The notes beneath the pieces were generated by a model. That model was given only the letters and a program-made list of their open reading frames with translations. It had not been told where the DNA came from and did no database searches. A stretch of DNA of 64,000 nt from positions 1 to 64,000 of the forward strand of contig CAXUHF010000001.1 of the NCBI GenBank assembly GCA_964250765.1. The letters are read 5' to 3'. Every line of letters begins with the position of its first letter. Position 1 is the first letter of the stretch. The DNA is from JBBQVS01 sp964250765. GTDB lineage: Bacteria > Chloroflexota > Ktedonobacteria > Ktedonobacterales > Ktedonobacteraceae. This document shows, piece by piece, positions 27,284 to 36,128 of the stretch. The translations under genes were made by a program, and so were the position numbers.

Positions 27284-27405
27284 GCAATGTTTACAATCGT
27301 TGTCCTCCCTGGGCACGAGCTCCCCCACAGTTCTTCCTCACGATATATCCCATACTCCACGAGAGGCTTTCGGGAATGTTGTCTACCCATCTTGGGAAGG
27401 AGTGA
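27280..27405 (+). CDS. Possible 41-residue peptide coupled to the preceding gene
   Basis: A frame that starts in an ATGA overlap with the stop of the 26510 gene and encodes MSNVYNRCPPWARAPPQF and more. The overlap hints at coupled translation. A second tiny frame, starting at about 27419, contains the similar WPRAPP, which may be chance. No family. Confidence 0.3.
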   Translation: MSNVYNRCPPWARAPPQFFLTIYPILHERLSGMLSTHLGKE

Positions 27406-27489
27406 GAGATGAGCCATTATGACTGATGGTAATGCGAAATACTTCCTTTGGCCTCGTGCGCCGCCATGTTCCCTTCGTTTCATTGTTTC

Positions 27490-27516
27490 ATCACTGCTCA
27501 GGTAGTGATTTCTTTT
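27490..27516 (+). terminator. Small leader hairpin before the DUF1257 gene
   Basis: ATCACT (27490-27495) pairs with AGTGAT (27504-27509), then TTTCTTTT. The next ATG is at 27555. The loop CTCAGGT also occurs between AGCACT and AGTGCT at about 47869-47888. Confidence 0.5.
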
Positions 27517-27554
27517 ATTGTTACTATTCATCTTACGTAAGGAGTAAGAAATTA

Positions 27555-28034
27555 ATGAGTCATATTGAAGAAGGCAAGACGAGTCTCGTTTTCAAAGACC
27601 TGCCTGTACTACTACAGCAAGGGGATCAGTTAGCAATCTCACGTCATCCTGCTGTTGCTTTACTCAATCAAGCGGTTGCTTTGGTTGCAAAGCAGTATGG
27701 TGGCGAGGTTAAACCTTATTATTACAGCTTTGGACTCGAGAAGCGAGTAGCGAATACTGGTCTCGCTCTACACATCTCCTCAAGTGCTCAGAGACCTCAA
27801 GGCCATGCTTTACCACGCGGAATTGGATTGATTGTTGATGAGACGACAGGAGAATTGAAGTTTCTTGGTGATCCTTGGGCTGTTGATAGAGATTTCTATC
27901 AACAGGTGCAGAAAGCTATCGTCCAGAAATATACGGCATTGGCGCATGCGGCGGCACTCCGTCTCATGAACTATCAGATATCTACTCAGGAAGTAGAAGG
28001 CCGTATCAATATCACGGGGGTGACTTATGCTTAG
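27555..28034 (+). CDS. DUF1257-like protein (Ycf35 family)
   Basis: A 159-residue protein starting MSHIEEGKTSLVFKDL, the typical opening of the DUF1257/Ycf35 family (MSHF...K...DL). Other matches are VAKQYGGEVKPYYY and the GIGLIVDETTGELKFLGDPW strand pair. Ycf35 proteins are of unknown function in cyanobacteria, plastids and some bacteria, and recur next to DUF2997 proteins and an AAA ATPase of the Ycf46 type, exactly the set found here. A GGAGTAAG site precedes the ATG at 27555. The frame upstream to 27426 crosses a hairpin and is not used. Its end overlaps the next start by 8 bases. Confidence 0.7.
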   Translation: MSHIEEGKTSLVFKDLPVLLQQGDQLAISRHPAVALLNQAVALVAKQYGGEVKPYYYSFGLEKRVANTGLALHISSSAQRPQGHALPRGIGLIVDETTGELKFLGDPWAVDRDFYQQVQKAIVQKYTALAHAAALRLMNYQISTQEVEGRINITGVTYA

Positions 28035-28269
28035 AAAGGTGGTTGTTACAGTGGATGAGGAAAGCGTTACCAAAACCGACTATATCAATTTTGAGGGTCC
28101 TGCTTGTCTTGCCGAGGGCCGTCAGTTTCATACTCTCCTTGCACAATTTGGAGTTCAGGTGGAACAAACAGGTATGACTCCTAAGCCAGAACTTCTGGCA
28201 TCTCTCGGCGAACGACAAGAACTACCAGAGAGTCTTGAAACGAGCCATGAGCGAGAAGAGGAAAGATAA
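28027..28269 (+). CDS. DUF2997-like protein
   Basis: An 80-residue protein. VVVTVDEESVTKTDYINF followed by GPACLAEGRQFHTLLAQFG matches the DUF2997 pattern (a short strand, then GxxC and a helix). It overlaps the DUF1257 gene by 8 bases, the usual arrangement of this pair. Beyond residue 48 the sequence is a polar tail. Function unknown; it probably forms a complex with the DUF1257 protein. Confidence 0.7.
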   Translation: MLRKVVVTVDEESVTKTDYINFEGPACLAEGRQFHTLLAQFGVQVEQTGMTPKPELLASLGERQELPESLETSHEREEER

Positions 28270-28270
28270 C

Positions 28271-28573
28271 GTGAACTCACTACTACAGATCCCTCCAGTC
28301 GGCGATACAGAAAATCTCACTCTACAAACGAAGCGAGAAAAGGGTCGGAATTCTCCTTCGCTTGCGTCTGAACTCCACGTTGCTATTGATGCCGATGCAT
28401 CATATAAGATTGGCACATGCGACCATTGTGTGCTGGTAGAACGAGGGAGACCTACACGCGCTTGGGATGCAGACGGGGATAAGGAGTTAGACTTCGACCG
28501 AGACAGGTACTTTGCGTACCTTGCAACCTTTGGCATTGTTATGACCCAACGCCAAGCATACGTCTGTCCCTGA
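28271..28573 (+). CDS. Small conserved-context protein of unknown function
   Basis: About 100 residues. The best start is GTG at 28271, 1 base after the DUF2997 stop, with GAGGAAAG 5 bases before it. ATG codons at 28235 or 28247 would overlap the previous gene and lack a site. The sequence has KIGTCDHCVLVERGRP with one CxxC and an aromatic C-terminal half. It is the third gene of the DUF1257 operon, followed by a terminator. Confidence 0.5.
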   Translation: MNSLLQIPPVGDTENLTLQTKREKGRNSPSLASELHVAIDADASYKIGTCDHCVLVERGRPTRAWDADGDKELDFDRDRYFAYLATFGIVMTQRQAYVCP

Positions 28574-28660
28574 GACATCTACCCTCGTCTCTCTTGCTTA
28601 CTTCAATTCATTCTCTCGAATAAGAAGGGATGGGGCGTAGAGAATCTGTTTGCTGTTCGA

Positions 28661-28701
28661 CCCCCGAAAGATGGCTTTGTTCATCCTTCGGGGGAATTTT
28701 T
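28661..28701 (+). terminator. Intrinsic terminator
   Basis: CCCCCGAA..GATG pairs with CATC.TTCGGGGG (28661-28694), followed by AATTTTT. The next ATG is 110 bases downstream, far enough for a separate promoter. Confidence 0.9.
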
Positions 28702-28811
28702 ATGAGGAGCATCAAAATTATGATGAGGCCTTTAAGTAGTTTGCGTATCATTCTGTTTCGCGCTCATATACAGGATGTACGGGTGCTAGTTATAGCAAGA
28801 AGGAGCTTATA

Positions 28812-30668
28812 ATGAGCAAGAATGTACAGCGTAAAACGTTACCTACCTGGTATCGAGAGTTTAGAACGCTCTTCCGTGCTGGAGCAGGACACTGTTTTAT
28901 ACTTTGTGGTGATGTACATGGTGTAACATCGCTGCAAGGTGCTTCTCAACTTCGTTTTATGCAAGGAATTCTTCATACAAATACACGCGATATCATCGCC
29001 TATTACCATAGAGCAATTGGGATTACGTTCGCTCTCCCTTCTATGCGAGCGGCAGCACTGGACATTTTGGGACCTAATTGGTCAATGCCTTCTTCTGAGG
29101 AAGATATGCTTACTGCTGCTCTCGACGCCTCTGGGATTGCGTCTACACAAGTGCAGGGAGATGCGTTCAGCACGGCACGGCGTCCGCGTCAAGCGTTAAC
29201 GGTCTTGGAAGCTCTGTTGCGGTCCGCGAATGGGCGCGTAGCCGTGATCATCGATGGTGCTGATTTGATCTGTCCTGCAACGAGCAAAGCATCAATGACC
29301 GAAGATCGCCTTTCATTGTTGGCTACTTTGAAGTATTGGGGCAATGATGTGAGTCTGGGTCAGCAGAATAATCCTGTGTTTTTGCTTTCCCCGCAACTCA
29401 ATGAACTGCATCCAGACCTACGGATCAGCGATAGCGGGTATAAAGTAGTTGAACTTTCGTTACCTGATGAGCATACCCGATTGAGTTATATCACTTGGTA
29501 TCTAGATGATCACCGAGAAAGTGAGCCTATTCCTCTCATTGACCTGTCCAAAGAGGACTTAGCCCGCAGTACTGCTGGTCTCAACTTGCGACAGATCGAA
29601 GATATTCTGTTACTTGGTGCTATCGTCGATGAAGAGCAATTAGAGGACGGTGTAGAGGGTAATAGAACCTCTAACGCGGTTGGCGTGACACGTCTGCTTG
29701 TGAAATCTCGCAAGGACGCAATAATTCGACAACAGTATAGTGGTCTTGCAGTCTTGCTGGACCCCCTTTCAGAAGGGTTCGCAGGGCTTGGAGGGATGGA
29801 TCAACTTGTCACTTGGACACAGGCGGAAGTCATTGCACCACTACGAGAAGGAAGGCAGCGAGATGTTCCCAAAGGAATTCTCCTTGCGGGACCTCCTGGC
29901 ACTGGTAAAACCCGCTTTGTTGAGGCGGCAGCCAAAGAGCTAGGATATAATGCTATTCTCCTACGGATGTCGAATATTCTTGGGGGAGTGGTTGGCACTT
30001 CTGAGCAAAACCTCCAAGCAATTTTCGATCTCGTACTTGCCCTTGCTCCAACATTCATGTTCATTGATGAGATTGATCAGTCGCTTGGACAGCGTGGGCA
30101 TAATTCGGGAAGCCCAGTGGCTGGAAACCTCTTTGGGGCACTCTTGCAATTTATGGGTGATGAGCGCTTGCGAGGGCAAGTCATCGTTGTTGCAGCAACG
30201 AATCATCCAGAACGACTTGATGACGCGCTCAAACGCTCTGGACGCTTTGATGTCATTTTCCCTGTTCTCTGCCCAGATGAAGCAGCCCGTCGAAGTATGC
30301 TCGATGTACAAGCTCGCATCCAAAAAACGTTGCTATCATCAGATGCACTTTCCTTTATTGCCAAGGAGACGAATAGATTTAGTGCTGCTGATCTAGAGGC
30401 CGTTGTGAAGGAATCTCGCTTGATAGCGTGGGCGGCAGGAAGAGAAAGCATTCTCCTGTCAGACGCACAATCTGCTTTAGACAACATTCGTCCTGCCACA
30501 CTTGCAAGCGTGGATGCCTTCACACGCCAGGCGATTGATGCCTGCAATAATCTCCGGTATCTCCCACCAGACATTGCAACACAAGAGCGCAATCGACGAC
30601 AGACACAAATCCAGGTAGCAGAAGCACTGAATTCACATTCAGAGGTGCGTAGCTCGCGTACCTTGTAA
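28812..30668 (+). CDS. AAA+ ATPase, Ycf46-like, with degenerate first domain
   Basis: A 618-residue protein. Residues 1-260 resemble a P-loop domain without motifs (HCFILCGDVHGV; VAVIIDGADLI at the place of Walker B), as in Ycf46. Residues 300-560 are a classical AAA module: GPPGTGKT near 360, GGVVGTSEQNLQ, FMFIDEID near 417, AATNHPERLDDALKRSGRF with the arginine finger. Such enzymes remodel protein complexes. Ycf46 proteins co-occur with DUF1257 and DUF2997, here upstream. The AGAAGGAGCTTATA site fits the ATG. Ycf46 is linked to inorganic carbon and photosynthesis regulation in cyanobacteria, which cannot apply here, so the module must have another job. Confidence 0.8.
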   Translation: MSKNVQRKTLPTWYREFRTLFRAGAGHCFILCGDVHGVTSLQGASQLRFMQGILHTNTRDIIAYYHRAIGITFALPSMRAAALDILGPNWSMPSSEEDMLTAALDASGIASTQVQGDAFSTARRPRQALTVLEALLRSANGRVAVIIDGADLICPATSKASMTEDRLSLLATLKYWGNDVSLGQQNNPVFLLSPQLNELHPDLRISDSGYKVVELSLPDEHTRLSYITWYLDDHRESEPIPLIDLSKEDLARSTAGLNLRQIEDILLLGAIVDEEQLEDGVEGNRTSNAVGVTRLLVKSRKDAIIRQQYSGLAVLLDPLSEGFAGLGGMDQLVTWTQAEVIAPLREGRQRDVPKGILLAGPPGTGKTRFVEAAAKELGYNAILLRMSNILGGVVGTSEQNLQAIFDLVLALAPTFMFIDEIDQSLGQRGHNSGSPVAGNLFGALLQFMGDERLRGQVIVVAATNHPERLDDALKRSGRFDVIFPVLCPDEAARRSMLDVQARIQKTLLSSDALSFIAKETNRFSAADLEAVVKESRLIAWAAGRESILLSDAQSALDNIRPATLASVDAFTRQAIDACNNLRYLPPDIATQERNRRQTQIQVAEALNSHSEVRSSRTL

Positions 30669-30707
30669 GTGGATTGAGCATAGCTGTAGTATTGTTTGTT
30701 GTTTTTC

Positions 30708-30747
30708 GGGGATAGTACCTGTGATAGTAGGTGGTATCCCCTTTTTT
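30708..30747 (+). terminator. Intrinsic terminator / leader hairpin before 30776
   Basis: GGGGATA..ACCT pairs with AGGT..TATCCCC (30708-30741), followed by TTTTTT. The next ATG is 28 bases downstream. Confidence 0.9.
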
Positions 30748-30775
30748 ATTGAAAAAGAGAAAAGAGGTTTTCAAT

Positions 30776-32158
30776 ATGCAAACTATTCAAACTCCTTCAA
30801 CTGTTCAGATAGCACAGCCTGTAGGTGAGCGAAGGAGACAAGTTATTGCATCCCTTCTTGGGCAACCTTCGTTTGAGTTCATCGAGTGGCGAAAGCTCAT
30901 TCAGGACGGTGTTCTCGTGCGCCTACATGTGCGCCGTTGTCGGTTCAGCGTCCGCTTGACACTCGATGATATCGGTGTGCGCGTCGAAAATGACGATGTC
31001 CGAGAGAAACTAGCTAAGTGGCTTGTACTAGGCGAAAAGCGTCTCCTGCCAGAGGCATATATGAAGTCTCTAGCACGCATCGAGAGTGGAGCAAGATATG
31101 CACTCAAGGAGCGTGCATTCCGTACAGAATTGGGAGCATTTGTCCCTTCTACGGCTTACATTGCGTGGCGGGAGACGACACAGTCATTACGTACCCAATA
31201 CTTTGCACTTCGTGATGAGATCATTGCAAACCACCGTACATTGGTGCGGCAAGTCCTCTCAGAATACGAAGTGATTGCCGCAGATACGTATCAACGTCTG
31301 CATGGTACTCATCCTGAACTGATTACGGAGAGCCAGGAGCAATTCGTAGCTACCTACTGCAATCGTATTGCTTCACAAATTCCTACTCCAGAACGCATTA
31401 GAGAAACCTTCGACTTTAAGTATATTCTCGTTGATGGACTTTCTCAACTCGGGACAACACCTACAGAGAATGCTACCGAGTTCAATCAAACAGAATCGTC
31501 AGAAGTGGTGTCGGTTGATGCAGTGAGGAGCCAAATACAGCAGAGGGAGTGGCAACGCTCCGTGCTTGAAAATGATCTGAGAACACATGCACAAGAGCGG
31601 GTAAATGTAGCTCTGGACAGCTTTTTGTCCTCAATTGTGGGTCAACTACGAAGCTTAACCTATGATGCTGCCTGTGACGTACTCTCAACACTGCAAAGGA
31701 GATCAGGTGAAAGTTTGTCTCCCAGGTCTATTATGCAACTCAATAATCTCCTAACACAGGTGAGGTCGTTAAACTTTTATGGTGATACTGACATGGAGCG
31801 CATCATGGCTCAAGTGCAGCAAATTGTTGAGCAATCTCCAACCGAGAGGCAAACAAGTTTGGCAGATATTCAACGAACATTGCGTGCGGTTGCTACAGTG
31901 ACGCGAGCTGAACTGCTTGATTTAGAAGAGGAGCCAAGAGTTGCTCGATCTATTGCTATTCCAGATTTTCCCACAGACTCCTCTGTCCGCCAAGCTCGTG
32001 CCGAACTTGGGTTGGACCTGGATGAACTACAATTTTCAACATTATCTCAGGTTCGTACTGATGTCCGTGCTGAACGGGCCGAGGTTGCAATAACGGGGAT
32101 GGAATCACTGTGGAACTTTGTCGAGCGTGAGCCTCAACGGGAGGCTCGTCTCGTCTAG
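30776..32158 (+). CDS. DUF3150-like protein
   Basis: A 460-residue, mostly helical protein. Residues 35-170 match the DUF3150 outline: DGVLVRLHVRRCR, then LGEKRLLPEAYMKSLARIE, GARYALKERAF, and LGAFVPSTAYIAW. DUF3150 proteins are found in phages and plasmids next to AAA ATPases; their function is not established. The preceding gene here is an AAA ATPase. The ATG at 30776 has AAAGAGG about 10 bases before it. The longer frame from 30731 starts within the terminator and is rejected. The C-terminal 200 residues form heptad-like helices. Confidence 0.6.
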   Translation: MQTIQTPSTVQIAQPVGERRRQVIASLLGQPSFEFIEWRKLIQDGVLVRLHVRRCRFSVRLTLDDIGVRVENDDVREKLAKWLVLGEKRLLPEAYMKSLARIESGARYALKERAFRTELGAFVPSTAYIAWRETTQSLRTQYFALRDEIIANHRTLVRQVLSEYEVIAADTYQRLHGTHPELITESQEQFVATYCNRIASQIPTPERIRETFDFKYILVDGLSQLGTTPTENATEFNQTESSEVVSVDAVRSQIQQREWQRSVLENDLRTHAQERVNVALDSFLSSIVGQLRSLTYDAACDVLSTLQRRSGESLSPRSIMQLNNLLTQVRSLNFYGDTDMERIMAQVQQIVEQSPTERQTSLADIQRTLRAVATVTRAELLDLEEEPRVARSIAIPDFPTDSSVRQARAELGLDLDELQFSTLSQVRTDVRAERAEVAITGMESLWNFVEREPQREARLV

Positions 32159-32335
32159 GACCGTCTCATATTCAAACTCCCCAACTGTTTAGGAAAGAGC
32201 AACACGCTTCTACGCATCGCGTGATAGTGCCCCTTGGCCTTTTATCGATGTGTTTTTGTGTTTGCTTTTCCTAAATAAATGAGCAATGCTTTCCCATTTC
32301 TCTATCAAATTTAGTTTCCGTTTGGAGAAATACCT

Positions 32336-33649
32336 ATGCTTAATCAAGAAGCACGACGCCAAAGTGTGCAGGGGGTACAGGTGCTCCTACTCAAAGGCGG
32401 TCCTTATATAGAAGTTGCCGAGCGAGTTCGGGCAGTTCACAAAGCAGGAAGATCGTTCAGTTTTGATCGAGGTGAAGTCCTCACTATTCGCAATACATGG
32501 ATGTACCGGGCGTATATCTCAGTCAACGAGAGACAATACATTGGAGATGCTGAAATTCACTTTGGTGCTCCCAAGGATACTCCTAATGGGACCAATCCTA
32601 TTACATGTGGACAGACTTCAGCAATTGGGAATGCACTTGCGTTTGCAGGATTTGGAACCCTTAAGAGCGTTTTAGCACGTTTAGGCCAACGCCTCGAAAA
32701 CGAGGTAGACCTTCCCTCTGAGCAAACTCGTCAGGTAATTCAAGGTGTTGAGGTCGTTATGCTCGACGATGAGCCTTACGTAGATGTTGCCGAACGTATC
32801 TATTCTGTTCATCAGGCAAATAAGGCGTTCAGTATACAAATGTGCAAGATACTCCAGTACAACGATGTATGGATATATAGAGCGCATATTACAGTAGGAG
32901 AAAGGCAATATATTGGAGATGCTGAAATCTATTTTGATGCAGACAAGGATACTCCTGACGGACTCTATCCAATCGCTTGTGGTCAGACATCGGCAGTGGG
33001 GAATGCACTTGCGTTTGCAGGGTTCGGGAATGTACGAAGTATTCTTGAGCAACTTGGCAATGAGGAAGCTGATACGGTTGAGATGAAATCTTCATTAGCG
33101 TCAGCAGATGCGGTTATACGTGCGAAAGGACATGCAAGTAGTTCCAACAAATTGTCGAATGAGAGAAGCGAGAATAGCAGTGTCAATCACAGTTCTCACC
33201 AAAAGATCAAAGTAACTGCACAGCAACAAACCACTATACGAGAACTCTGTGAGCGTCTGGGAGAGAACGAGCCAGATTATGCTCAAATGACGTTTGCTGA
33301 TGCTGAAATCTTTATTCTGCAATTGCAGCTTTCTGAGGAGGAGCTGCTCCATACTGCTGAGGAAGTGAGACAACAGGATGTATCTCAGGATACGGAACAT
33401 TCTAAGGCACCGGTTTCTCTTCAAGCAACTGAGATCGTTAGCAAAGATGCCGTCGGTCATCTCAAACAAACATGGCTTGATGCTTTCCAAATCGCAGGGA
33501 CGGTCGATGAAAAAAGGGCGAGATGGATGGAATTCAAGAAGCGTGTATGTAAGATGGAGGTCAGCGACGACGTGATGTCTAATTTACAGCACCAACAGCT
33601 TCATGACGCTATTGCAGATGAAAGAGCACGTAAACAGGGGAACTCATAA
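32336..33649 (+). CDS. Rad52-like annealing-type protein with duplicated core
   Basis: A 437-residue protein. Two 107-residue copies (about residues 11-118 and 130-238) share PYIEVAERV/PYVDVAERI, ERQYIGDAEI, and CGQTSAIGNALAFAGFG/CGQTSAVGNALAFAGFG. The phrase TSAIGxALAxxGFG with an upstream x-VxxRI/V helix is the hallmark of phage Rad52-superfamily single-strand annealing proteins. About residues 290-340 (VTAQQQTTIRELCERLG ... DAEIFILQLQ) match the small C-terminal module often attached to them. Its likely job is homologous pairing for element recombination. The duplication within one chain is unusual; usual members have one copy. A GGAG site precedes the ATG. Assignment to Rad52 is by pattern, not alignment. 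Confidence 0.5.
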   Translation: MLNQEARRQSVQGVQVLLLKGGPYIEVAERVRAVHKAGRSFSFDRGEVLTIRNTWMYRAYISVNERQYIGDAEIHFGAPKDTPNGTNPITCGQTSAIGNALAFAGFGTLKSVLARLGQRLENEVDLPSEQTRQVIQGVEVVMLDDEPYVDVAERIYSVHQANKAFSIQMCKILQYNDVWIYRAHITVGERQYIGDAEIYFDADKDTPDGLYPIACGQTSAVGNALAFAGFGNVRSILEQLGNEEADTVEMKSSLASADAVIRAKGHASSSNKLSNERSENSSVNHSSHQKIKVTAQQQTTIRELCERLGENEPDYAQMTFADAEIFILQLQLSEEELLHTAEEVRQQDVSQDTEHSKAPVSLQATEIVSKDAVGHLKQTWLDAFQIAGTVDEKRARWMEFKKRVCKMEVSDDVMSNLQHQQLHDAIADERARKQGNS

Positions 33650-33763
33650 ATAGACTCAGAAAGGCAAAGAACGGCTTTGATACTACACATTTCTATCTCT
33701 GTTCTCTCTAATCTTTGGGCAAGAGCACCGTCTGTAGTGCCTCGTTCTTCCGTCCTGTCTAAG

Positions 33764-33800
33764 ACACCTCTCAGTTGAAAGACTGAGAGGTGTTTCTGTT
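33764..33800 (+). terminator. Intrinsic terminator / leader hairpin before 33843
   Basis: ACACCTCTCAGT (33764-33775) pairs with ACTGAGAGGTGT (33782-33793), then TTCTGTTTT. The next ATG is about 43 bases downstream. Confidence 0.85.
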
Positions 33801-33842
33801 TTGAGTAGTGCGTTCCATAATTCAAGGAGGTATCTTACCATC

Positions 33843-34586
33843 ATGAAATTTGATGCTACTCGTTTAGATGTTCGCAACGTTCCCGCTAATGTTCATGTCC
33901 ATGTGCATCAGGAGCAACAAATTGTGGTTAATCTACCCACATCACTCTCAAATCAAAGTGTGCTTGTCGAGCATATTGGTGAGACACTTTCTCTATTCGG
34001 TACATCAGCACCTCATGCAAAGGGCATCTTTACTAGCCAAGCAGGTCAAGACCAGCCAGGGGCAATAGTATCACTTAACGAGGACAGTGCTATTAGCGAC
34101 AAGAACCAGAGCATTAGGTTGGGAGGAGATGAAAATGGTCAGCTTCCTGTTATCACCATCAACGTTCCTCTCAAAACTCCTGTCGCGCTTTCGGGTATCG
34201 CGGGACAATCAATTATTGATGATACAGAAGGCAATGTTTTACTCCTCATCTCCCCTTTGAGCGGACCCGCATACGTTGGACGCATATGTGGAGGCATAAT
34301 AGTGGTTCAGGAGAGTGGCCTTGTAGATATAGATCATGTACTAGATGCAGTTTCACTCCAACTCACTGTACTCGGTAGAGGAGCGATCACTGTAGCACGA
34401 GGAAATGTTGACTGGCTCTCAGCCACTATTCAAGGTGCCGGATACATTGCTTTTGGAGGAACAGCATCTCATGCGATGCTCGTTAACAAAGGATCTGGCA
34501 CTATTGATATCACTCGGTGTACATCACAACCTCTGTGTTTTCCTAGTTGTGGAACGATTCGGATTGGCGATGCACTCTTCTATTAG
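33843..34586 (+). CDS. DUF2807-like beta-solenoid protein
   Basis: A 247-residue protein made of repeated short beta strands: VNLPTSLSNQSVLVEH, VITINVPLKTPVALSG, IVVQESGLVDIDHVLD, LTVLGRGAITVARG, AMLVNKGSGTIDI. This resembles the DUF2807 (putative adhesin-type) right-handed beta-solenoid. Unlike many members it has no signal peptide, so a cytoplasmic role is likely. The ATG at 33843 is preceded by AAGGAGG with a long 13-base spacing. It follows a terminator and is alone. Function unknown. Confidence 0.55.
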   Translation: MKFDATRLDVRNVPANVHVHVHQEQQIVVNLPTSLSNQSVLVEHIGETLSLFGTSAPHAKGIFTSQAGQDQPGAIVSLNEDSAISDKNQSIRLGGDENGQLPVITINVPLKTPVALSGIAGQSIIDDTEGNVLLLISPLSGPAYVGRICGGIIVVQESGLVDIDHVLDAVSLQLTVLGRGAITVARGNVDWLSATIQGAGYIAFGGTASHAMLVNKGSGTIDITRCTSQPLCFPSCGTIRIGDALFY

Positions 34587-34685
34587 CACCTCGCGTCAGT
34601 AAAGTTATGCCTCGCCAATCTTAAGCATGCTTGCTTAAAAGCACCTCTTCCTCATAGATAGTTACATCCTGTGAGGAACATTCTT

Positions 34686-34706
34686 GTGCTCATAAGAGCA
34701 CTTTTT
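34686..34706 (+). terminator. Small intrinsic terminator / leader hairpin before dnaN-like gene
   Basis: GTGCTC (34686-34691) pairs with GAGCAC (34696-34701) around ATAA, followed by TTTTT. The start codon is 27 bases downstream. Confidence 0.8.
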
Positions 34707-34733
34707 GCATACTTTAAAAAAGGAAAAAACATC

Positions 34734-35972
34734 ATGAGAATTACAACAACACAAGTACATCTTAGTCACGGTCTTTCTACAGTGAGTCATGCTGTACCAA
34801 ATAGAACCACGCGTCCTATTGAGGCGTACATCTTGGCTGCTATTGACAGAGGACGTGTACGACTAAGTGCAAGGAAGGATGACATCGGCATCCATTGCTG
34901 GGTTGCGGCTGACAGTGTTTCAGAAGAGGGAGCGACATTACTTCCGGCGAAGCTCATCACTGATTTCGTTGGAAATTTGCCATCGTCCCCAGTCTCTCTA
35001 GAGGCACCATCGTCGGCTGATCCGACTTCCTGCAATGTTCGTTGCTTGCGTATTAGCGCGGATATGAAGAATGCACTAGAGGACGTAAGGGAGTTCCCTC
35101 ACATTCCCTCTTTTACTGAAGGGGGTGAGCTAATTCTCCAACTGGATGCGGAATTACTCAAGGAGATTATCGCACAGGTCGCCTTTGCAGCAGCTGATAA
35201 GGATGACTATAGTAGATCAGCACTTCTTGGGATGCACATCGAAATGAGTGGAGGGGAGGCTGTGTTCGCTGCCGCTGACTCCTTTCGATTAGCTATACGT
35301 ACAATTCCCATCCCTGACGATCAACTTCGCTGTAGAATGCTCTTATCAGCGAGAACAATGGAAGAATTAGCAAAGATTCTGCCATATGATGGGACAGTGC
35401 AGGTACTACTCACGCCAGATCGTAATCAAGCGTTGTTTCATACCGATACAATGGATCTTTCAGCACGTTTGCTTGATGCTGTGTTCCCAAATTTCCGTGG
35501 AGTTATTCCTGAAGCATGGACAACGCGTGCCATTCTTCGCACGCAAGAACTCGCTTCTACTGTTCGATTAATGCTTCCGTTTGCCCGCGAGGGTAAGAAC
35601 ACCATTCGCTTCAAGATCACCGGAACAAGCAACGAGTATGTTGGTTTTGATAGGGAACCAAATACCGTGAAGTTGGAGGCAGTCGCACAGGATGTGGGTA
35701 ATAACGAAAATATAGTCGCTGCAAAAGTTGAGGGACCAGACCAAGAAATTCATTTCAATCTGAAATATCTCTCTGATGTTCTCTCCGTTATTGGCACCCC
35801 AGAAGTGGCTTTCGAGGTTACTGCAAGAGAGCGTCCAGCGGTGATCAAACCAGTTGGGCAAACGAACTATGTATATGTTTTGATGCCAATGAGTAACAAT
35901 CAGACGAGCACAGCCCGAACATCTACTGAACAGGACCATGCGGCTCGTGTACAGGTTGTTGCAGGTAGATAA
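34734..35972 (+). CDS. dnaN: DNA polymerase III beta subunit-like sliding clamp
   Basis: A 412-residue protein of the three-domain beta clamp fold. Signatures are an N-terminal LSHGLSTVSHAVPNRTTRPI strand-helix, LPAKLITDFVGNLP, FPHIPSF, EIIAQVAFAAADKDDYSR, EAVFAAADSFRLAIR, FPNFRGVIP, and a C-terminal VYVLMPM (the P-M ending of DnaN) followed by an extra 25-residue tail. It encircles DNA and tethers polymerases. Chromosomal DnaN is about 375 residues; this is longer and diverged, so it is an element-encoded second clamp. AAGGAAAAAACATC precedes the ATG. Confidence 0.85.
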   Translation: MRITTTQVHLSHGLSTVSHAVPNRTTRPIEAYILAAIDRGRVRLSARKDDIGIHCWVAADSVSEEGATLLPAKLITDFVGNLPSSPVSLEAPSSADPTSCNVRCLRISADMKNALEDVREFPHIPSFTEGGELILQLDAELLKEIIAQVAFAAADKDDYSRSALLGMHIEMSGGEAVFAAADSFRLAIRTIPIPDDQLRCRMLLSARTMEELAKILPYDGTVQVLLTPDRNQALFHTDTMDLSARLLDAVFPNFRGVIPEAWTTRAILRTQELASTVRLMLPFAREGKNTIRFKITGTSNEYVGFDREPNTVKLEAVAQDVGNNENIVAAKVEGPDQEIHFNLKYLSDVLSVIGTPEVAFEVTARERPAVIKPVGQTNYVYVLMPMSNNQTSTARTSTEQDHAARVQVVAGR

Positions 35973-35991
35973 TCCAACGCTTTTCCCTTTT

Positions 35992-36037
35992 ATACTGTCC
36001 CGTTCTTCCTACCAAAGAACGGGACAGTATTCTTTCT
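35992..36037 (+). terminator. Strong intrinsic terminator
   Basis: A 16-bp perfect stem: ATACTGTCCCGTTCTT (35992-36007) with its complement at 36015-36030, then TTCTTTCT. The next ATG is 92 bases downstream. Confidence 0.9.
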
Positions 36038-36128
36038 GAAAGACGAATGTTTGATCGAGATCAATGCATTGAATGTATCACAAAAAGGGAAAAATAGAGA
36101 TGAAAAATACAAAAGGAGTATGAAATAC

